Source: Paenibacillus chondroitinus NBRC 15376
Lineage (GTDB): Bacteria; Bacillota; Bacilli; Paenibacillales; NBRC-103111
DNA length: 64,000 bases
NCBI RefSeq assembly: GCF_004000765.1
Contig: NZ_BILW01000003.1
Coordinates: forward strand, 124,001-188,000
Direction: 5' to 3'
The first letter of the stretch is position 1, and each line of letters opens with the position of its first letter. Below the pieces are notes generated by a model. The model saw nothing but the letters and a program-made list of their open reading frames with translations, had not been told where the DNA came from and searched no databases. The translations under genes and the position numbers were made by a program. Shown in pieces: positions 16,395-25,452 of this stretch.

Positions 16395-17951
16395 TTATGA
16401 AATTGCATGAAGGATTTGGCCATCCAGCAGCAGTTGTTTACGCAGCAGCCCGTAATCCAGGTCTTGCAATGCGCATTGTTGCTGCAGCGCTAATGCGGCT
16501 GCCGTAGCTGCGGATTGGCCAAGAATCATAAACACGGGCTCCATTCGAATGGACCCATATGCAATATGCGAGGAAGACAAGCATACGGGCACAACGAGGT
16601 TGGTACATTCCTCCCCTTTTGGAATAATAGCTCGATACGAAATCGGATAAGGTCCATTGGGACTGATTTCAACATTGCCTTCGTTGATGCACCGACCGTC
16701 CAGCACCAAACGCCGGCAGTTGTGCGAATCCATGGTATAGGCGGCTAAACCGACGGAATCCTCTTCAACCTTAAAATGGCGGCAATGATGCTCAGTCATC
16801 ACAACGTCCGATCTCATACGCCTCGCTTCGCGGATATAGAGCTGATGCGGCCATCCGCCCGTAGTCGTAAATTCGTCAGCCGGAAGTCCCCACATCGTAA
16901 CCTCCGCTCGAATGGCTGCAGGCACTGTGTCGTCATTCGCCAGAAAATAAAGCATGCCCATATTATAATGAAGATGCTGTTGAAAGAGCTGTTCGCGAAC
17001 CGCATAACTCGCTTCTGGCCAAGCATAGTTACGCCCAATATAATCGGTCGAGACAGCGCCCCAATTATTCAAGTCACTTTTGCCGCCAGGCATCACCTTG
17101 TTGAGCTTTAAAGCATCCCAGACACCACTGCGAATATATCTCGCCAGTAAAGCGAATTCGTCTCGGTTATAGTTGGGCGGTTCAGAGTAAGGAAGTTGAT
17201 TATCCGGGTTGCTGCTCAAACAAATTCGGAAATTATAAGCCTGCACCGAATTATCGCCTTGACCTTGCACGCCTGGCTGCGCATCGGAAATGCCTGGCAG
17301 CAGCCCGCTGTCTATCTTTCCTTCGATCACATACGGGTCTACCCAAGCCGTAAAGTTATGTTTGGGATGACCAAAATGGATCCCGTTCAAAATCTCTTTG
17401 TACACTGTGTTGGATTCTCTGCCCACATGATAGGAAACACCTGCTCTTGCGAGCAAATCGCCCTCATACGAAGCATCAATAAACATTGGGGCTGCATAGA
17501 TGTTGCCGTCTTCCATTTTGATTTGCGTGATACGCCCTGATTGAAGTTCTACCGATTCTAGATGCTGCTCAAAATACACCGATATTTCAGCTTGCTGCAG
17601 CCATTCCGTGAAAATCCGCTCCGCCACATGGGGCTCTAACGCCCAAGTCCTTCCATCCGGCTCATCGCTGCCGTAGTGTTTTCCCAATGCTTGATAAAAT
17701 TCGCTGGATATCCCGCCAATCGCCGTCATGTTCCCGACATCCGTTCGTCCGAGGCCGCTTGACGTCATTCCGCCTATATGTTGGCTGAATTCGGCAATGA
17801 CGGCTTTCAAACCCATGCGGCTTGCTTGTATAGCTGCTGCCACACCTGCAGGAGTACCTCCATAAATACAAAAATCAGCCTCAATCCGACGAGGTTCACG
17901 AGGCATATCCTGCTTCGGTTTATAGTAATATAAATTTGGAAAAACACTCAT
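16395..17951 (-). CDS. FAD-dependent oxidoreductase (FAD_oxidored family)
   Basis: A 518-residue flavoprotein. Residues 21-50 form the Rossmann dinucleotide motif ADFCIYGGTPAGVAAAIQAS followed by EFSQHIGGMTSSGLGRTD, typical of the FAD_oxidored family found in carbohydrate-degradation clusters. The start at 17951 (MSVFPNLYYY) has GAGGAGG seven bases upstream and its ATGA overlaps the stop of the gene before it. The substrate is unknown; such enzymes often oxidise sugars or sugar acids. No signal peptide is seen, so it acts in the cytoplasm. Confidence 0.9.
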   Translation of the reverse strand: MSVFPNLYYYKPKQDMPREPRRIEADFCIYGGTPAGVAAAIQASRMGLKAVIAEFSQHIGGMTSSGLGRTDVGNMTAIGGISSEFYQALGKHYGSDEPDGRTWALEPHVAERIFTEWLQQAEISVYFEQHLESVELQSGRITQIKMEDGNIYAAPMFIDASYEGDLLARAGVSYHVGRESNTVYKEILNGIHFGHPKHNFTAWVDPYVIEGKIDSGLLPGISDAQPGVQGQGDNSVQAYNFRICLSSNPDNQLPYSEPPNYNRDEFALLARYIRSGVWDALKLNKVMPGGKSDLNNWGAVSTDYIGRNYAWPEASYAVREQLFQQHLHYNMGMLYFLANDDTVPAAIRAEVTMWGLPADEFTTTGGWPHQLYIREARRMRSDVVMTEHHCRHFKVEEDSVGLAAYTMDSHNCRRLVLDGRCINEGNVEISPNGPYPISYRAIIPKGEECTNLVVPVCLSSSHIAYGSIRMEPVFMILGQSAATAAALALQQQCALQDLDYGLLRKQLLLDGQILHAIS

Positions 17952-19087
17952 GTGGACTCCTCCTCGGCTCCATGTGTATAAGAGATAGAACACAGCTGCG
18001 GTGAATCTATCTTTTTCCCTAGATGTAAAGATTCCATGGCCAGATTGATCATTCCTGTCGTAATCAAAGTTCGTTCTGTACAGACGGGTGAACGGCCAGT
18101 CAGCATCATCTGCTCGATCAGGCCGGTAAGCTTATCAAAATGCTTGTAGGGACGCCCCAATCCGCTATCGCAGCGGGCAGCTGTCACCTCGCCGTTCGCT
18201 TCACGGAAAGCAAGCGCCCACTCTCGAATAAAACGCTGAAGCTGAAGGACGTAACCCTTCAAGCCGTCGGTATAGCTAAGAATGAACAATACAGGTACGT
18301 CCACTTGATCTCTCGGATTCCCTGGCGGAACATCTCTTAGCGAGCCTAGTGCCTGGATCATCAGATCTTCGGGAACCTCTCCCCGATCCATTGCCGCCCA
18401 CACCGAACGACCTTCCAGCGTCTGGATCGAAGCGATTCCCGTCTCACCGCCAGCTCTTTGTTCGGCTGCAGCCTGCAGTACCTCCATGCCATGAAAGCCA
18501 TAAGACTCGATGCCAAGCCAACTGACCACGAAAATTTCCTTCACCTGTTCCAATCTCTCTGAAGGAAAACTTGGAACTTGAGGCGCATGCGGAATAGAGG
18601 ATCCCCCTAGAAAAGGCAGTCCTCTTTTCGCCAACCCATGGTATATCCACTCTGCATCCTGCATGCAATAAGAGAGATGTTTATCGTTAAATATAGGCAC
18701 ATTCAATCCTAATAGATCCAGAGCACGGAACGTTTCTTCAAAAAAATAGCGGCGTGGATACAGCTTTTGACGCTTCTCGTTCCATGGGTAGTCTCCATGC
18801 TCGCCTATTAAAAGGACGCCATCAATCGGACTCCCCACATGAGGAGCGGCAATTGCCTCCAAAATGGAACCGTAGACGGGAATCCCACGTGTTTGCGCTT
18901 CCGCCATACCGATATCGTTGGATGGAACCTGATCCAGATATAAGGAAACTACTTCGATCTGTGGCGTATACCCGAACAAGCCCAGCAACCGTCCGACGAT
19001 CATTTCCGCATGGGAATCAGGCCGGTATTCCGTTACGATGGCAGCCACTTTTTTCCGCACTGTCCGATTAGTCCGATCGCTTATCAA
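17948..19087 (-). CDS. Uncharacterised conserved protein in the sugar catabolic operon
   Basis: A 379-residue cytoplasmic protein starting with TTG and overlapping the creatininase gene (TTGA). AAGGAG lies ten bases before it. The N-terminus KVAAIVTEYRPDSHAEMIVG and DGVLLIGEHGDYPWNEK suggest a nucleotide-fold or metal-binding domain with conserved His, Glu and Asp residues, but I cannot name the family. Similar proteins are, to my recollection, found beside FAD oxidoreductases in polysaccharide clusters of other bacteria. It overlaps the FAD oxidoreductase gene by four bases, so the two are coupled and may act on the same substrate. Confidence 0.7.
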   Translation of the reverse strand: MISDRTNRTVRKKVAAIVTEYRPDSHAEMIVGRLLGLFGYTPQIEVVSLYLDQVPSNDIGMAEAQTRGIPVYGSILEAIAAPHVGSPIDGVLLIGEHGDYPWNEKRQKLYPRRYFFEETFRALDLLGLNVPIFNDKHLSYCMQDAEWIYHGLAKRGLPFLGGSSIPHAPQVPSFPSERLEQVKEIFVVSWLGIESYGFHGMEVLQAAAEQRAGGETGIASIQTLEGRSVWAAMDRGEVPEDLMIQALGSLRDVPPGNPRDQVDVPVLFILSYTDGLKGYVLQLQRFIREWALAFREANGEVTAARCDSGLGRPYKHFDKLTGLIEQMMLTGRSPVCTERTLITTGMINLAMESLHLGKKIDSPQLCSISYTHGAEEEST

Positions 19088-19869
19088 GTAGATTCCACTC
19101 CTTCATTCATCCAATTACCGACCTGCACAAGCCACTCTGCCGTTGATTCAATGATTGTTTGAAAGTACATGGATCCCTTATCTGCATCAGCGTGATGAGC
19201 AGAGTCCGTATAGCCATCCACGCCCGTTAAGAAGTTGTGTTTCCCGATAAAAGTACCGGGAGGACCGGCATTAATCCAAGCCCGCTGAGGGTGCGCCGGG
19301 CGATCCGTTGTCTGAATGCGTATCAGATCCGGCTCGAGAGAAGCGATAAGTGAGGCTTCGAAACCTCCGGCATGGCCCGGAACCATCCCCATCTCTTGCG
19401 CCCCAAGCTTTGTAAGGGCTGATCTGGATAAACTCCAGTAAGAAGCGGAGGCGGTCCAAATATCATGCTGCACGGCAAGATCTTGCGCTGTCTGATGCAT
19501 CATGGGTTCATTACCGCCATGTGCGTTCAGAAAGATGATTTTGCGGAATCCGCCTCTTATCAGACTTTCACCTATTTCCTTCAGCATGAGCAGATAAGTA
19601 GACGAAGTAAAAGATAACGTACCGCCGTAAGCCAGATGATGCTGCGAACATCCAATAGCAAGCGTTGGGGCCAAGAGTAGCTTCGTAGATACCGCAGCCT
19701 TCTTACTTGCCTCAAAAGCGACATGCTCACCGATCATACTGTCGGTAAATACGGGAAGATGAGGCCCATGCTGCTCCGTAGCTGCCAGTGGGACCACGAC
19801 GGCATACCCCTCTTGAGCTTGCCGCTTTAACGTTTCGCGAGTTCCGTGGTGAAAGAAGAGATCATTCAT
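19084..19869 (-). CDS. Creatininase family amidohydrolase
   Basis: A 261-residue protein of the creatininase/MftE family. Metal-binding motifs are visible: VVPLAATEQHGPHLPVFTDS near residue 24 and FLNAHGGNEPMMHQ near residue 112, with a late Glu/His region GHAGGFEASL. Family members are zinc or manganese amidohydrolases that open cyclic amides or act in cofactor synthesis. In this operon, between an SDR and an unknown protein, hydrolysis of an amide or lactone intermediate is more likely than creatinine degradation. It overlaps both neighbours by a few bases. Confidence 0.92.
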   Translation of the reverse strand: MNDLFFHHGTRETLKRQAQEGYAVVVPLAATEQHGPHLPVFTDSMIGEHVAFEASKKAAVSTKLLLAPTLAIGCSQHHLAYGGTLSFTSSTYLLMLKEIGESLIRGGFRKIIFLNAHGGNEPMMHQTAQDLAVQHDIWTASASYWSLSRSALTKLGAQEMGMVPGHAGGFEASLIASLEPDLIRIQTTDRPAHPQRAWINAGPPGTFIGKHNFLTGVDGYTDSAHHADADKGSMYFQTIIESTAEWLVQVGNWMNEGVEST

Positions 19870-20624
19870 AGCGCAAATCCCCCGTCAATGGTAAGTAAAG
19901 CTCCGGTTATATACGAGGCAGAATCCGATAACAAAAAGGCAGCCAATTCCGAAACCTCATCAGGCGTCCCCGAGCGTCCAAGCGGTGTCATCTTGGCAAC
20001 CGCTTCTTTGAAGGAAGGCGGCAATGCATGCAGCGCCTCTTCCGTCTTGATATCACCCGGGAGCAGGGCGTTAGCCCGAACACCTTGATGGGCGTAGTCA
20101 GCAGCGATGACTCGGGTCATCTGATTAACGCCCGCTTTGGCAGCGCCATAAGCTAGACAGGTTGGTTTCACCTTATGGCTTAAGACAGAAGATGCATTAA
20201 GTATAACGCCTCCACCCGATTCAATCAGGAGCGGAAGAGCATATTTATTAATCAGAAACGTACTCGTCAAAGTTCCTAGAAGTACTTGGTTCCATTCCTC
20301 TAAAGTGAGCTGCATAGCGGGTTTGGAGATCTGTGTATAAGCATTATGGTATATACCATCCAAGCGGCCCCAACGACTCTGAACACTCTCTAAGGCAAAG
20401 GTGACCTGTTTCTCATCTCGCGCATCGGATTGGATGTACAATAATTCATTTGGAAGAAAAGGAGCGATGGCGGGTTCGTTCAACCTTAGGTTTGCATCCT
20501 CAGGCGCAACAAGATCAGTTGCTGCAACTTTGGCGCCACGTTCCAGAAACATCCGAACGGCCGACAATCCCAATTTGCCCAGCGCGCCTGTCACTAGAAT
20601 TACTTTTCCGCTTAACTGAGCCAC
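19866..20624 (-). CDS. SDR family NAD(P)-dependent oxidoreductase
   Basis: A 252-residue short-chain dehydrogenase. The GTG start at 20624 (VAQLSGKVILVTG) lies 12 bases after the glycosidase stop with AGGGGG before it; the longer frame would overlap the glycosidase. It has a cofactor motif TGALGKLGLSAV, catalytic NASS and YGAAK residues, and a C-terminal YITGALLTIDGG. It likely oxidises a sugar or sugar-acid hydroxyl in the pathway of this operon. Confidence 0.93.
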   Translation of the reverse strand: MAQLSGKVILVTGALGKLGLSAVRMFLERGAKVAATDLVAPEDANLRLNEPAIAPFLPNELLYIQSDARDEKQVTFALESVQSRWGRLDGIYHNAYTQISKPAMQLTLEEWNQVLLGTLTSTFLINKYALPLLIESGGGVILNASSVLSHKVKPTCLAYGAAKAGVNQMTRVIAADYAHQGVRANALLPGDIKTEEALHALPPSFKEAVAKMTPLGRSGTPDEVSELAAFLLSDSASYITGALLTIDGGFAL

Positions 20625-20635
20625 AACGGTTCCCC

Positions 20636-22357
20636 CTATGCCTGTTCCATTAATAGACAAGCTGTCAATGCAGCTGACCAATGAAAATCTCTAACAACGT
20701 CCATCTTCTGGCGAATATTATACGTATCTGTTGGTGGCCCTTTTCGGTCGCATTCGGGAGGCGGCACGAGGTCCGCAGAATCAAAATACTCAAAAATTAC
20801 GCCGTATTGTTCATAATATTTTTGCACCATTTGAATACTTTGCTGAGCTAGCTGATCTGCTTCCGTATGTCTCCCCTGCTTCTTAAGGCCGGTATAGACG
20901 AGATAGTTCATATTCATCCAGACAGGACCTCTCCACATGTCTGTGCTGTAGGTTTGTTCAGAGGCGGCTGTTGTTGGGATAGGGAATGCAGTTTGGAAAT
21001 GATTGGGATCATTCAGCATGGCGATTAGACGATCTGCTCGTTCTTGAGGCAAATGATCCAGCAGCAGAGGCAAAAATCCACTTACTGCCTTCACCCGAGA
21101 GAAGGTTCCGTCCATGTCCCGATCATAATAAAAGCCTTCGCTCTCATCCCAGAGCATATGCTGAATTTGATCGTTCAGATCAGCCGCTTTTCGCTGCCAA
21201 CGTTGAGCTATTGCCGTCTCTCCGAGCACATCCGCGATTAATCCGAGGCAATGAGCATCCTGAGCGGCGAAAACAGAGAAATCAACGGCATCCAAAATCG
21301 CCGCACGATCGAAACGTGGTGAATTATCCATGCCGGATTCTCCCGACCGGCAAAGCGGATTGCCTTCGATCATCCATTCCAGCAGTCCATTTCCATTGCG
21401 GTCGCGGTTCGTGAGATCCCAATTTAAATATCGTTCCAATATAGGGAGCGCGTAACGTAAGTAATTGCTTTGCTTCGAATGCAGGTAATTCTCCCAGACG
21501 CCCCATGCCAGTAAGGGAGGCTGCGTCATGCTAGAACCTGTTCCGTCAACTTTGCAGGTATGAGGAATCATGCCATCTTCACGCTGAGTATCCAAGACAG
21601 ATTTCAGGAATTCCCAGGATAACTCAGGGTTCAACTTATTCATCGCAAACGAATGAAATACGGAATCCCACAGCCACATCGCTTGGTGCGGAACACGATC
21701 AGGCGTGGACCAGCGTTGGCGAATGACGCCTTCAGGAGCCAGTGTATTGACTTTCATTACGCTGAAACACTTGTTAAGCAGTCGTTCTTTAGACGGATCT
21801 TCGAGGCTGGGAACATGCTGAAAAAATTGCAGCCTGGCTTCCGTTTCTTCCCAGGCATGGAATGTCAATCCTTTCATCACCCGGCTGACAGCTTCATCGA
21901 GATGGCTCCCGTAAGCTAAGGCCCATCGTTCCTCGTCTCTTAAAAGTACGATGACATCCCTTCCGTTTGCCGACTCCGTTACGATAAGGGCATCTTTTGT
22001 CCAAGCTTTGCCCCCTTCATCTTCTTCAAAGCTTAAACGGATTTCAATGCTTGGAGGGGCTAGACCGATCAATGTATGCCAACTCTGATAAACCGCTAGC
22101 AGCGGGCCCTCGTCCATTTCCGTTAACAGGACATCTCCTGTGGCGATTCGAACTTCGCCTGAATGGGGAACAAGAAATTCTAACCTTCTGCGCTTCGGTG
22201 TATGAAATAACAGGCTGATCTCCTCAGCCCCTACCGTTGCTACGAATTGAGAATTCGAATCCGTTTGTCCGTCATATCCGGAGAAAGCAAACAGTGCTCC
22301 CTCTTTCCATAAATCTGGTAAATGCTTCTGAACATGCAGCGCCATCTTGCCCGTCAA
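20636..22357 (-). CDS. Glycoside hydrolase, GH63/MGH1-like (alpha/alpha)6 barrel
   Basis: A 573-residue cytoplasmic protein beginning with TTG, seven bases after GGAGAG. The first 190 residues are beta-rich, and the rest forms a helical barrel with stretches typical of GH63-like and trehalase-like enzymes: HQAMWLWDSVFHSFAMNKLN, MDNSPRFD and YNIRQKMDVVRDFHWSAA. The acidic residues in WDS and MDNS are probable catalytic or sugar-binding positions. It is the first gene of the operon, next to the divergent AraC regulator. It probably cleaves an imported oligosaccharide; linkage is not readable. Confidence 0.8.
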   Translation of the reverse strand: MTGKMALHVQKHLPDLWKEGALFAFSGYDGQTDSNSQFVATVGAEEISLLFHTPKRRRLEFLVPHSGEVRIATGDVLLTEMDEGPLLAVYQSWHTLIGLAPPSIEIRLSFEEDEGGKAWTKDALIVTESANGRDVIVLLRDEERWALAYGSHLDEAVSRVMKGLTFHAWEETEARLQFFQHVPSLEDPSKERLLNKCFSVMKVNTLAPEGVIRQRWSTPDRVPHQAMWLWDSVFHSFAMNKLNPELSWEFLKSVLDTQREDGMIPHTCKVDGTGSSMTQPPLLAWGVWENYLHSKQSNYLRYALPILERYLNWDLTNRDRNGNGLLEWMIEGNPLCRSGESGMDNSPRFDRAAILDAVDFSVFAAQDAHCLGLIADVLGETAIAQRWQRKAADLNDQIQHMLWDESEGFYYDRDMDGTFSRVKAVSGFLPLLLDHLPQERADRLIAMLNDPNHFQTAFPIPTTAASEQTYSTDMWRGPVWMNMNYLVYTGLKKQGRHTEADQLAQQSIQMVQKYYEQYGVIFEYFDSADLVPPPECDRKGPPTDTYNIRQKMDVVRDFHWSAALTACLLMEQA

Positions 22358-22533
22358 ATTTGCTCTCTCCTCTATGAACCCTTTTATTGACTTTATTATG
22401 GCTTATTTCAGATATCAGGTTCTATAGAAGAAATTGCGCTTTCCTTACAAGATTTTGCTCTTTTCTTCGTTTCGGTACGGATTAGACTATGGTATACTCA
22501 GAATCATCTAATAGATAAGGCGGGTGAGCAGCA

Positions 22534-23406
22534 TTGGATGCTTTGAAGAAAATTGAGCCCTTCGAAGGTAGGCGCTTTCCTTTACGAATGACCGAAGTCA
22601 TTAGCTGTTTTCACTTGGTCAGACCTCACTGGCACGAACACCTAGAGTTTATCCAGCTCATGGAAGGTGAAGCGCAGATTCATATCGATAATCGTTCCTT
22701 TGTCGTACGTGCACCGGCTATATTATTTATTAATAGCTGCAAGATTCATTCGATGCAGTCGCTGAACGGCAAGAGCAGCACCATCCATGGCATGATCTTC
22801 GATATGTCCTTGTTATCCGGATCTTTTGAGCATTCCGAATTACAGCATCTATACGCCCGCTTCATACAGACTGCTCCCATCCTGGAGCCCATCCTCCCCT
22901 CACATCCGTTATGGAACGAACTGACAACCCACTTTGAACTTGCCTACAAAGAGTACGCGGCACAAGAGATTGGCTGTGAGCTCATCATTAAATCCTCCCT
23001 GTATCGCATGATGATTCCAATGCTTCGCAGCTTTCAACAAGAGCTTTCTCTATCAAAAGACTTGAACAAAAGCTTTGATCAATACAAACGGCTCAAGCCA
23101 GCGATTGATTTCATAGAAACCAGTTATGCTCAAAAGATTTATACCGACACCCTCGGCGGGCTGGTCAATTTGAGCCCTTTTCACTTTACCCGTTTATTTA
23201 AAAAAGTCACCGGACTTTCCCCCATGAACTATATCAACCGCTATCGAGTAGAGATGGCCAAACGCTTATTGATCGAAAAAGACCTCACCATTACGCAAAT
23301 TGCAGAGCGTACCGGTTTCTGTAATGTGAATTACTTTGACAAAGTATTTAAGGAAATGAACGGGTTCACACCGTTGGAGTTGAGGAAACAGTTTACCGAT
23401 GGTTAA
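22534..23406 (+). CDS. AraC family regulator with N-terminal cupin
   Basis: A 290-residue regulator starting with TTG. Residues 20-110 form an AraC-type cupin with RPHWHEHLEFIQLMEGEAQI as sugar-binding region. The C-terminal 100 residues hold two helix-turn-helices: YTDTLGGLVNLSPFHFTRLF and DLTITQIAERTGFCNVNYFD. It is divergent from the catabolic operon beginning at 22357 and probably activates it on sensing the sugar. Its stop codon shares TTAA with the stop of the opposite IclR gene. Confidence 0.95.
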   Translation: MDALKKIEPFEGRRFPLRMTEVISCFHLVRPHWHEHLEFIQLMEGEAQIHIDNRSFVVRAPAILFINSCKIHSMQSLNGKSSTIHGMIFDMSLLSGSFEHSELQHLYARFIQTAPILEPILPSHPLWNELTTHFELAYKEYAAQEIGCELIIKSSLYRMMIPMLRSFQQELSLSKDLNKSFDQYKRLKPAIDFIETSYAQKIYTDTLGGLVNLSPFHFTRLFKKVTGLSPMNYINRYRVEMAKRLLIEKDLTITQIAERTGFCNVNYFDKVFKEMNGFTPLELRKQFTDG

Positions 23407-24188
23407 GTAGCTTGATAATAGTGAATCGAAGTCAATTTCTTCGCCCCTTTTACGACCAGCTCTGTCATCTGGCTCCATGTTTCTTCCTTCCAACGGGTTG
23501 TCGGAATGGAAATGCTCATCGCGGCTATCATTTCTTGATTCGCATTATAGATGGGAGCAGCTGCACAACGGATGCCGTGTACCGCTTCCCCCTCGCTGAA
23601 AGCTACGCCATCCCGGCGAATTTCCCGGAGCTGCTCGAATAATTTGTCAAGATCAGAGATCGTCCGATCGGTCAGAAGGCCCAGTTCTTGCTCACTGTAC
23701 AGCTGACGGATATCGTCATCACGCATGGCACTTAAAAATAATTTTCCCATCGCTGTCGTGTGAAGCGGCAGCTTCATCCCCAAATGCGAGACAAAACGCA
23801 CATGGTGCGTGCTCTGTTTTTCAGCAATATACAAGATATTCCTATCGCTCCGAATCGCTAAATAAACGGCTTCATTTACTTCCGAGACGATTTGCGAAGC
23901 CATATATTGAAACTCTGTCGTTAAGTTTGTCTGTTGTGCATATTTGGCCCCGATTTGAAAAATTTTATAACCAAGATGGAACATTTTGCCGTTCTCATCC
24001 TTCTCCAAATAACCACGCTGAACCAGATTCTGCAAAATTTTAAATACACTGCTGGCCGGGAGCTCCAGTCGGCGTGTGATGTCCATTAAGCTTAATTCAC
24101 GTGTGTCCACTTCCCCGAACAATTCAAATATATCCAGTACACGGTCAGCCGATTTGACGGTTTGGCTTGATTTATCCGATATACTCAT
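23403..24188 (-). CDS. IclR family transcriptional regulator
   Basis: A 261-residue protein. The start at 24188 (MSISDKSSQ) is preferred, as its ATGA overlaps the RidA stop and GGTGG precedes it. N-terminal winged helix SLMDITRRLELPASSVFKIL (residues 34-53) and a C-terminal IclR effector domain with HTTAMGKLFLS and GIRCAAAPIYN. It closes the five-gene operon starting at 28259 and probably controls it in response to a small carboxylic or amino compound. Confidence 0.94.
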   Translation of the reverse strand: MSISDKSSQTVKSADRVLDIFELFGEVDTRELSLMDITRRLELPASSVFKILQNLVQRGYLEKDENGKMFHLGYKIFQIGAKYAQQTNLTTEFQYMASQIVSEVNEAVYLAIRSDRNILYIAEKQSTHHVRFVSHLGMKLPLHTTAMGKLFLSAMRDDDIRQLYSEQELGLLTDRTISDLDKLFEQLREIRRDGVAFSEGEAVHGIRCAAAPIYNANQEMIAAMSISIPTTRWKEETWSQMTELVVKGAKKLTSIHYYQAT

Positions 24189-24574
24189 TCCTGATCCACC
24201 CTTTTTGGACAAAGTGCAATGACATCGATTTCGACCAAAATATCAAAATTCAAATCACAATAGATGGTCGTCCTAGCTGGATAGGGATAAGCAAAATAGC
24301 TTCCGTACACCTCGTTAAAAGCCTCATAATGGGATCGCTCTTTTAAATAGACGTTCACTTTCACTACATCCTCTAAAGCGGCATTTGCTTTTTGTAAAAT
24401 AATTCGAATGTTCTCCAGCGTCTGCCGTGTTTGAGCCTTCAAGTCCGTGCTAACGACTCGTCCGGTTGCAGGGTCCAGTCCTCCTTGGCCGGACACGAAC
24501 ACGAAACCTCCCGCTTCGATCGCGGAAGAAAAAGGCTTGCCGCTTGCTCCATCCGTAGCAATGGGTTGTTTCAA
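24185..24574 (-). CDS. RidA family protein (imine/enamine deaminase)
   Basis: A 129-residue protein of the RidA/YjgF family, normal in length. It starts with TTG nine bases after AAGGAG and overlaps the SMP-30 stop (TTGA). Signature stretches are FVFVSGQGGLDPATG and NIRIILQKANAALEDVVKVNVYL, with the late ARTTIYCDLN that carries the Arg that binds the substrate carboxylate. RidA hydrolyses reactive imines made by PLP enzymes, which fits its place just after an aminotransferase gene. Confidence 0.95.
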   Translation of the reverse strand: MKQPIATDGASGKPFSSAIEAGGFVFVSGQGGLDPATGRVVSTDLKAQTRQTLENIRIILQKANAALEDVVKVNVYLKERSHYEAFNEVYGSYFAYPYPARTTIYCDLNFDILVEIDVIALCPKRVDQE

Positions 24575-25422
24575 TTTGCATCACTCCTTCTATTGTTGTC
24601 GTTCCAAAGAGCCCAACATCTACCTGGTGTATCTGTTCGGAAGCTCTCAATCGTTCCCGTATCCGCCATAGTGATATAACAGGTACGTCCGTCCACTCCT
24701 CCAAATGTTACATTTGTGCATAGTTTGCCGTTTAACGCAATCTCTCTTACCAATTCCCCTTGTGGGGATAGAACGGCAATAGTGCCATTTCCGTATCGCG
24801 TAACGTACAGATTCCCTTCGATATCGCAGCGCATGCCATCCAGTCCGAAGTCGGAAAACTCGTAAAATAATCGTTTGTTACTGACATCGTACCCATTTGT
24901 AAGATCGTATCGCCAAATCCGCCGCTGAACCGTCTCGTTCACGTACAAACTCCGTTCGTCATAACTGACCTCAATGCCATTGGTAGTTCCCATTCCAGCT
25001 TCCAACAGATTAGATATACCATTCTGGTCGATACGCCAAAGCATCCCATTGGATTGCTTCCAATTTGGGTCGCTTGCAAACCACACGCCTTTCTTAGTGA
25101 TAGCAAGGTCATTAGGCTGGTTCATGGCAGGCTGCTCGGCAAAGGTATGAATTTGAAGCGTTTGCATGTCAACGCGTAGAATTCGGTGTCCGGTGTAATC
25201 GGCGATGAACATATGTCCCTGGTGAAAGCGAATCGCATTTCCCGTAGCTCCATCAGGAAGTTCAAGAAATAAACGGCCAACCCCTTCAGGCGTTACTTTC
25301 CCGATCGTATGTCTTCTAGCGTAGTTCACGGCATACACATTTCCTTGTTTATCACAGGCTGGCCCTTCAATCCCTGAGGTAAACAAGTGGGATTCCGTTA
25401 AAGTTTGGCTCACATACAACAC
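24571..25422 (-). CDS. SMP-30/gluconolactonase-like beta-propeller hydrolase
   Basis: A 283-residue protein starting with GTG six bases after GGAGGTGG. The six-bladed propeller pattern is clear: GIEGPACDKQGNVYAVNYAR (metal-binding Glu) near residue 18, NQPNDLAITKKGVWFAS near 101 and GTTNGIEVSYDERSLYVNE near 144, supplying the Asn and Asp ligands. Members hydrolyse sugar lactones or related esters. Within the M81-aminotransferase operon it probably opens a lactone intermediate; the substrate is unknown. Confidence 0.9.
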   Translation of the reverse strand: MLYVSQTLTESHLFTSGIEGPACDKQGNVYAVNYARRHTIGKVTPEGVGRLFLELPDGATGNAIRFHQGHMFIADYTGHRILRVDMQTLQIHTFAEQPAMNQPNDLAITKKGVWFASDPNWKQSNGMLWRIDQNGISNLLEAGMGTTNGIEVSYDERSLYVNETVQRRIWRYDLTNGYDVSNKRLFYEFSDFGLDGMRCDIEGNLYVTRYGNGTIAVLSPQGELVREIALNGKLCTNVTFGGVDGRTCYITMADTGTIESFRTDTPGRCWALWNDNNRRSDAN

Positions 25423-25452
25423 TTGCTTCCACCTCCCTCTGCGCCCACTCCA

